A stretch of DNA of 64,000 bases, from NCBI GenBank assembly GCA_002428495.1, contig DIWR01000011.1:222491-286490 (forward strand), read 5' to 3'. The notes beneath the pieces are model-generated. The model ran no database searches, was not told where the DNA came from, and saw only the letters and a list, made by a program, of their open reading frames with translations. Positions 60,712 to 64,000 of the stretch are shown here, in pieces. Within the stretch, counting starts at the first letter, position 1. Every line of letters begins with the position of its first letter. Position numbers and translations under genes: made by a program. The stretch comes from Synergistaceae bacterium UBA6101 (GTDB lineage: Bacteria > Synergistota > Synergistia > Synergistales > Synergistaceae).

Positions 60712-62277
60712 TTACTTTGGCTCGAAGTACCCTTTGTACTTCCTGTTGTAAGAACGCCAGGTTATCGAATATTTTGCCGGATCGTCGAAATAGTCGTGGT
60801 CTATGTGATGGACCGTGCTGTTAGACGGGGCATGTTCGACCGCTTCCGGTTCCTCGTAGCACATCCTGGAGATCTCTTCCAGGACTGCGCAGTAGTCATC
60901 GATATCCTTTTTCGAATAGGACTCGCTTGGTTCGATCGTAAATGGTTCCGGGATGACAAAGGGCTCGTGGCTCGACCAGTAGTGTGTCCCGAAATCCGCT
61001 ATGCAGCGCTGTACATCAGCGGTTCCGAACCCCGTATCTTTCTTGAGTTTCTCCCAGCTGTAACGGACCTGTTCTATACGCGAGGGGTGGTTTGGGAAGC
61101 TCATTGATGCTCCCTTTATCGCAAGGATCTTTTTCATGCAGTAGTTGTTGTTCAGGATGGCGACTCTTGATACTTCTCTCAACCCGTCTGCACCAAGTGT
61201 CATTATCCATGAATAAGCCTTCAGTACTACAGGAATAACTCCCCAGAAGGATTTGATCTTACCGCATGATTTGGGCAGGTCGAAGTCAAGGTAGTACCCC
61301 TTTTCAGGACAGTACTCAACAAGCGGGACGGGCATGTAGGGACGGAGCTCTTTCCTTGCCGCCACCATCCCCGTCGCAGGGCCGCCGCATCCGTGGGGGG
61401 CCGAGAAGGTCTTATGCAGGTTAAAGAAGGACATGTCGAAGTCAGCTTCCGCAGTTCTTGTTATCCCCAGCAAACCATTGGCGTTTGCCTGGTCATAACA
61501 GCAGAGGACTCCCTTTTCGTGAGCAAGTTTAGTGAACTCTTTGATCCTTACGTTGAAAATGCCGGTATCTTCGGGGTTGGTGAAGAAGATGGCAGCAGTC
61601 CTGTCCGAAAGAGCAGCCTTAAAGGCTTCTATATCGGGATATCCTTCGGAGTCTGGCTGGATTATGGTCACCTTGTATCCCTTCACTATCGGAACGGCTG
61701 CATCTGCCGGATGCGAGAAGAGCGTCGTAATGATCTCGTCCCGTTTTTGCTCCTCGCCTTTGTCGCGCCAGTATGCTCTGACGACCGAGGCCAGGGCAAG
61801 GACTCCGTGGGATCCGCCGCCGGGCTGGACGCTGAACACATCGAGCCCGGAAATTGCCTTAAAAAGCTCTCCCGTTTTGTACATGATCTCAAGCACACCC
61901 TGTGCCGTCTTTGCAGGCTGAAGGGGATGCATGTGGAGCATCTTGGGCGATCCGGCAAGGCGTTCGTGTACCTTAGGGCTGTACTTCATCGTACATGTGC
62001 CCTGGCCTATGTCTATGTTGCCGTCAACCCCTAAATTTTCCTGGGAAAGATGATTATAGTGCCTCACAAGCTGGAGCTGTGCTATCTCAGGAAGATTTGC
62101 CAGATCCTTCCTTACCATGTGTTCGGGAAGAGTCTCAAGGATCTCCTCTTTGGATGCGCATTCGCAGCAGGGTCCCGGGACCAGAACACCACGCTGTCCG
62201 GGTTCGCTGAGCTCGTAAATGATCGGTTCGTTCCATCTTGCCTGATGAAATTTCTTCATTCTTGTCAGTCCGTTCAT
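60712..62277 (-). CDS. gcvPB: glycine dehydrogenase (decarboxylating) subunit 2
   Basis: 521 residues. PLP-binding Lys in FFNLHKTFSAPHGCGGPATG, and before it DIGQGTCTMKYSPK, SVQPGGGSHGVLA and TNPEDTGIFN, all typical of the C-terminal-half subunit of a split GcvP. It decarboxylates glycine and passes the aminomethyl group to the lipoyl arm of GcvH. gcvH and gcvT are not within the window. The start lies 14 bases after the gcvPA stop. Confidence 0.96.
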   Translation of the reverse strand: MNGLTRMKKFHQARWNEPIIYELSEPGQRGVLVPGPCCECASKEEILETLPEHMVRKDLANLPEIAQLQLVRHYNHLSQENLGVDGNIDIGQGTCTMKYSPKVHERLAGSPKMLHMHPLQPAKTAQGVLEIMYKTGELFKAISGLDVFSVQPGGGSHGVLALASVVRAYWRDKGEEQKRDEIITTLFSHPADAAVPIVKGYKVTIIQPDSEGYPDIEAFKAALSDRTAAIFFTNPEDTGIFNVRIKEFTKLAHEKGVLCCYDQANANGLLGITRTAEADFDMSFFNLHKTFSAPHGCGGPATGMVAARKELRPYMPVPLVEYCPEKGYYLDFDLPKSCGKIKSFWGVIPVVLKAYSWIMTLGADGLREVSRVAILNNNYCMKKILAIKGASMSFPNHPSRIEQVRYSWEKLKKDTGFGTADVQRCIADFGTHYWSSHEPFVIPEPFTIEPSESYSKKDIDDYCAVLEEISRMCYEEPEAVEHAPSNSTVHHIDHDYFDDPAKYSITWRSYNRKYKGYFEPK

Positions 62278-62290
62278 GACCTGTCCCTCC

Positions 62291-63676
62291 TTATCCGAGT
62301 ATCTCGCTCAGGGCATCGGCTATGGCTTTGATATCTTCCGCCGTTGTCTGTTCCGTCACGCAAAGGAGAGAGCAGCCTTCAAGCCCGGGGAAGCATTTCC
62401 CTAGATCAAACCCACCCAGTATCCCCTTCTCAAGAAGCTTCTCGTTTATCTCCTTTACAGTTTTGCCGGTGCCGCTGAAATCAACAACTATCTCTTCAAA
62501 AGGGGTCCCGGAAAATCTGTCGAGTTTAACTCCCTTTATCTTTGAAAGAACTTTTTTCAGGCAGACCTGGCGCTGGAGAATGGCCTCTCCCAGCTCCTTC
62601 ATCCCTTGCGGTCCCATGGACGCAAGATAGACGCCTGCGGCTATCCCCCATAGGGCCGAGTGAGTTCCGACAAACTCTTTGGCACTGTCCCTGTTTGCAA
62701 AAGATGTTCGCTCCCAGAGGACGTCACCGAACCCCCACTCACCTTCGCTTGTGGGCGCTATGCCAAATAGCCTTGAGGGATATTCCTCGATGATCTCCGG
62801 TTTTTCGCTTGTGGCTACAAAACCTGCAACTCCGCCGCCGTAGTTCATGTGGATACCGAGAGGCTGAATATCGCCGCATGCTATGTCTGCCCCGTAGCGG
62901 CTTGGAGGTGTCAGGACTCCCAGTGTAGAGGGCTCGACATATGCGACCATGAGAGCTCCGGCCTTATGCGCCATGTCAGCGATCTCCTGTGCCTTATCCT
63001 CAATGATGCCGAAAAAGTTGGGGTTCATGACGAGTACTGCGGCTGCCTTGTCTGTCAGACAGGCCTTGAGGCTGTCCAGGCAGATGCGGCCGGTTTTGTC
63101 GTTATAATTTACGTAGGTGATCTTCACATCAGGCTGCAAATAGGTCTCAACGACCTTCAGAACGTCGGGGTTAAGATTCCTTGGTATAAGGACCTCTTTC
63201 CTCTTCGTTATCCTTGTGGCCATCCTGAGTGCTGTTCCGCAGGCCTGGCTTCCGTCATAGTTGGGAACGTTGCAGACGTCAAAATCCAGCAGCTCCGCCA
63301 TCATCGACTGATATTCAAACAGTGCGTGGAAACGCCCGTGATCTTCATAAGGCTCTCCTGCATATGCCGTCAGGAACTCAGACCTGTTGATGACCTCATC
63401 GACAACTGCAGGCACATAACGGTTGTAGCAGCCTGCCCCAAGGAAACAGCGAAGCTCCTCCGCCGTTGAATTTTTGTTCATTATCCCGCTCACATGCCTG
63501 TATATCCCGGCCTCATCCTCAAAAGGTTCAGGAAGTTCCATCGGTTCCTTCATGCGGACCTCTTCAGGAATATCCGCGATCAGATCTTCGATCGACCCGA
63601 CCCCGATAAACCTCAGCATCTCCTCCTGAACCTCGGGCACCGAATTCGGAATATACGGATAAACCTTCTTGCCCAT
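62291..63676 (-). CDS. gcvPA: glycine dehydrogenase (decarboxylating) subunit 1
   Basis: 461 residues from the ATG at 63676, with GGGAGGT five to six bases upstream; the earlier ATG (63706) lacks a site. Marks are YIPNSVPEVQEEMLRFIG at the N terminus, FLGAGCYNRYVPAVVDE, TAYAGEPYEDHGRFHALFEYQSMMAELL (in pieces), NYDGSQACGTALRMA and GGDIQPLG-like CGDIQPLGIHMNYGGG. Forms the heterotetramer with GcvPB. Split GcvP is common in Firmicutes, Thermotogota and Synergistota. Confidence 0.96.
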   Translation of the reverse strand: MGKKVYPYIPNSVPEVQEEMLRFIGVGSIEDLIADIPEEVRMKEPMELPEPFEDEAGIYRHVSGIMNKNSTAEELRCFLGAGCYNRYVPAVVDEVINRSEFLTAYAGEPYEDHGRFHALFEYQSMMAELLDFDVCNVPNYDGSQACGTALRMATRITKRKEVLIPRNLNPDVLKVVETYLQPDVKITYVNYNDKTGRICLDSLKACLTDKAAAVLVMNPNFFGIIEDKAQEIADMAHKAGALMVAYVEPSTLGVLTPPSRYGADIACGDIQPLGIHMNYGGGVAGFVATSEKPEIIEEYPSRLFGIAPTSEGEWGFGDVLWERTSFANRDSAKEFVGTHSALWGIAAGVYLASMGPQGMKELGEAILQRQVCLKKVLSKIKGVKLDRFSGTPFEEIVVDFSGTGKTVKEINEKLLEKGILGGFDLGKCFPGLEGCSLLCVTEQTTAEDIKAIADALSEILG

Positions 63677-63727
63677 TTCATTACCTCCCAAATCAAAAAT
63701 ATTCAAAAATATTTCCCAAAAATCCCC

Positions 63728-63747
63728 CCGGCGAAAAAAAACGCCGG
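63728..63747. other. short stem-loop ahead of gcvPA
   Basis: CCGGCG and CGCCGG around an A8 loop, in the 5' region of gcvPA. Too short to call a riboswitch; I do not see the glycine riboswitch core. Confidence 0.35.
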
Positions 63748-63805
63748 CCTTATTGTCCTAAGAATCTTATGTTTTTGACTTTTCAGTCCCCCAACTCCAA
63801 CCGGT

Positions 63806-63932
63806 AAAACGGCGAATAGATGGGGCAGATGCGATGTGGCTGGCTTGTGACCACACCGGAGACGTATATCTGATACGTCGAGGATTGGGCACCAGCCAGC
63901 TACGAAGCAGATGTCCCATATATTCGCCGTTT
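63806..63932. repeat. large imperfect palindromic intergenic element
   Basis: Left arm 63806-63844 (AAAACGGCGAATAGATGGGG...) and right arm 63895-63932 (...CCCATATATTCGCCGTTT) are inverted copies with mismatches over about 38 bases. Between them is a second hairpin, GACGTAT-ATCTG-ATACGTC (63861-63879). A third partial copy (AAACGGCGATTAGACG) starts at 63937. If transcribed, it would fold to a long hairpin with an inner stem. Confidence 0.65.
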
Positions 63933-64000
63933 AACCAAAACGGCGATTAGACGTGTCATATACGAAGTAAGTGTTCGGTGTCAGTACCCTGTCTTTCAGT

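Noticed and set aside
61393..62034. Plus-strand ORF of 213 codons
   Set aside because: Antisense shadow of gcvPB.
63677..64000. Glycine riboswitch ahead of gcvPA
   Set aside because: The conserved glycine aptamer core could not be recognised on the minus strand; only palindromic structures are visible.

Overview
The window looks like a chromosomal segment of a Synergistota bacterium (Cloacibacillus/Synergistes-like; an inference from gene content, not from a marker gene). It mixes Firmicutes-like genes (ctsR-mcsA-clpC, RNase J, split glycine dehydrogenase gcvPA/gcvPB, csaB with a DUF5693 partner) with diderm envelope genes (Skp/OmpH chaperone, parvulin foldase, EnvC-like hydrolase activator). 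Most genes lie on the minus strand in long, tightly packed strings with overlapping stops and starts.

Layout. 1-4750 is an accessory zone: the 3' stub of a type I restriction hsdR, a DUF4062 (TIR-like) protein, an orphan small protein and a complete IS66-family element with a frameshifted transposase. 4800-5158 is a tRNA cluster (Gly, Phe, Asp, Val) with its own promoter and terminator. 5257-17957 is one long minus-strand string for the envelope and division: uppP, a DUF4321 protein, maf, DUF5693, csaB, a split transketolase-like pair, ftsE, ftsX, an EnvC-like M23 protein, ctpA, a divergent polysaccharide deacetylase and a PurA-like protein. 18067-21447 holds a Na/Pi cotransporter and RNase J; 21766-21930 holds tRNA-Gln and tRNA-Glu. 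21995-30126 holds a small PH-like membrane protein, a parvulin, the ctsR-mcsA-clpC stress operon with a visible CtsR-type operator, plsY, skp and a YgiQ radical SAM protein. 30257-38163 holds a SprT/YgjP-like peptidase, an MBL-fold hydrolase, two membrane lipid-related proteins, an atypical response regulator, a TtcA-like ATPase, pyrD/pyrK and an encapsulin nanocompartment operon with its ferritin-like cargo.

38878-53617 is a complete type I-C CRISPR-Cas locus: cas5, cas8c, cas7, cas3, cas4, cas1, cas2, a leader and an array of 93 repeats and 92 spacers (by hand count). It is more A+T-rich than the housekeeping genes around it. Its gene order is unusual (cas3 after cas7), it carries a 49-codon ORF coupled between cas3 and cas4, and a stop-interrupted reading frame runs into cas5. 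A transposase remnant and small palindromic repeats follow the array. 54484-63676 holds a TRIC-like channel, NhaC antiporter, YtcJ-like amidohydrolase, SDR dehydrogenase, ATP-NAD kinase-family protein and the two glycine dehydrogenase subunits. A large palindromic intergenic element ends the window.

The most unusual point is in the envelope string. It carries two sets of full-length homologues of central-metabolism enzymes whose catalytic residues are replaced: both halves of a transketolase (active-site histidines, TPP/Mg motif, catalytic Glu) next to ftsEX, and an adenylosuccinate synthetase (Asp and His general base/acid, the IMP loop and the aspartate-binding Arg). All are intact reading frames in tight translational overlap with envelope genes, which suggests retained pseudoenzymes or enzymes with a new substrate.
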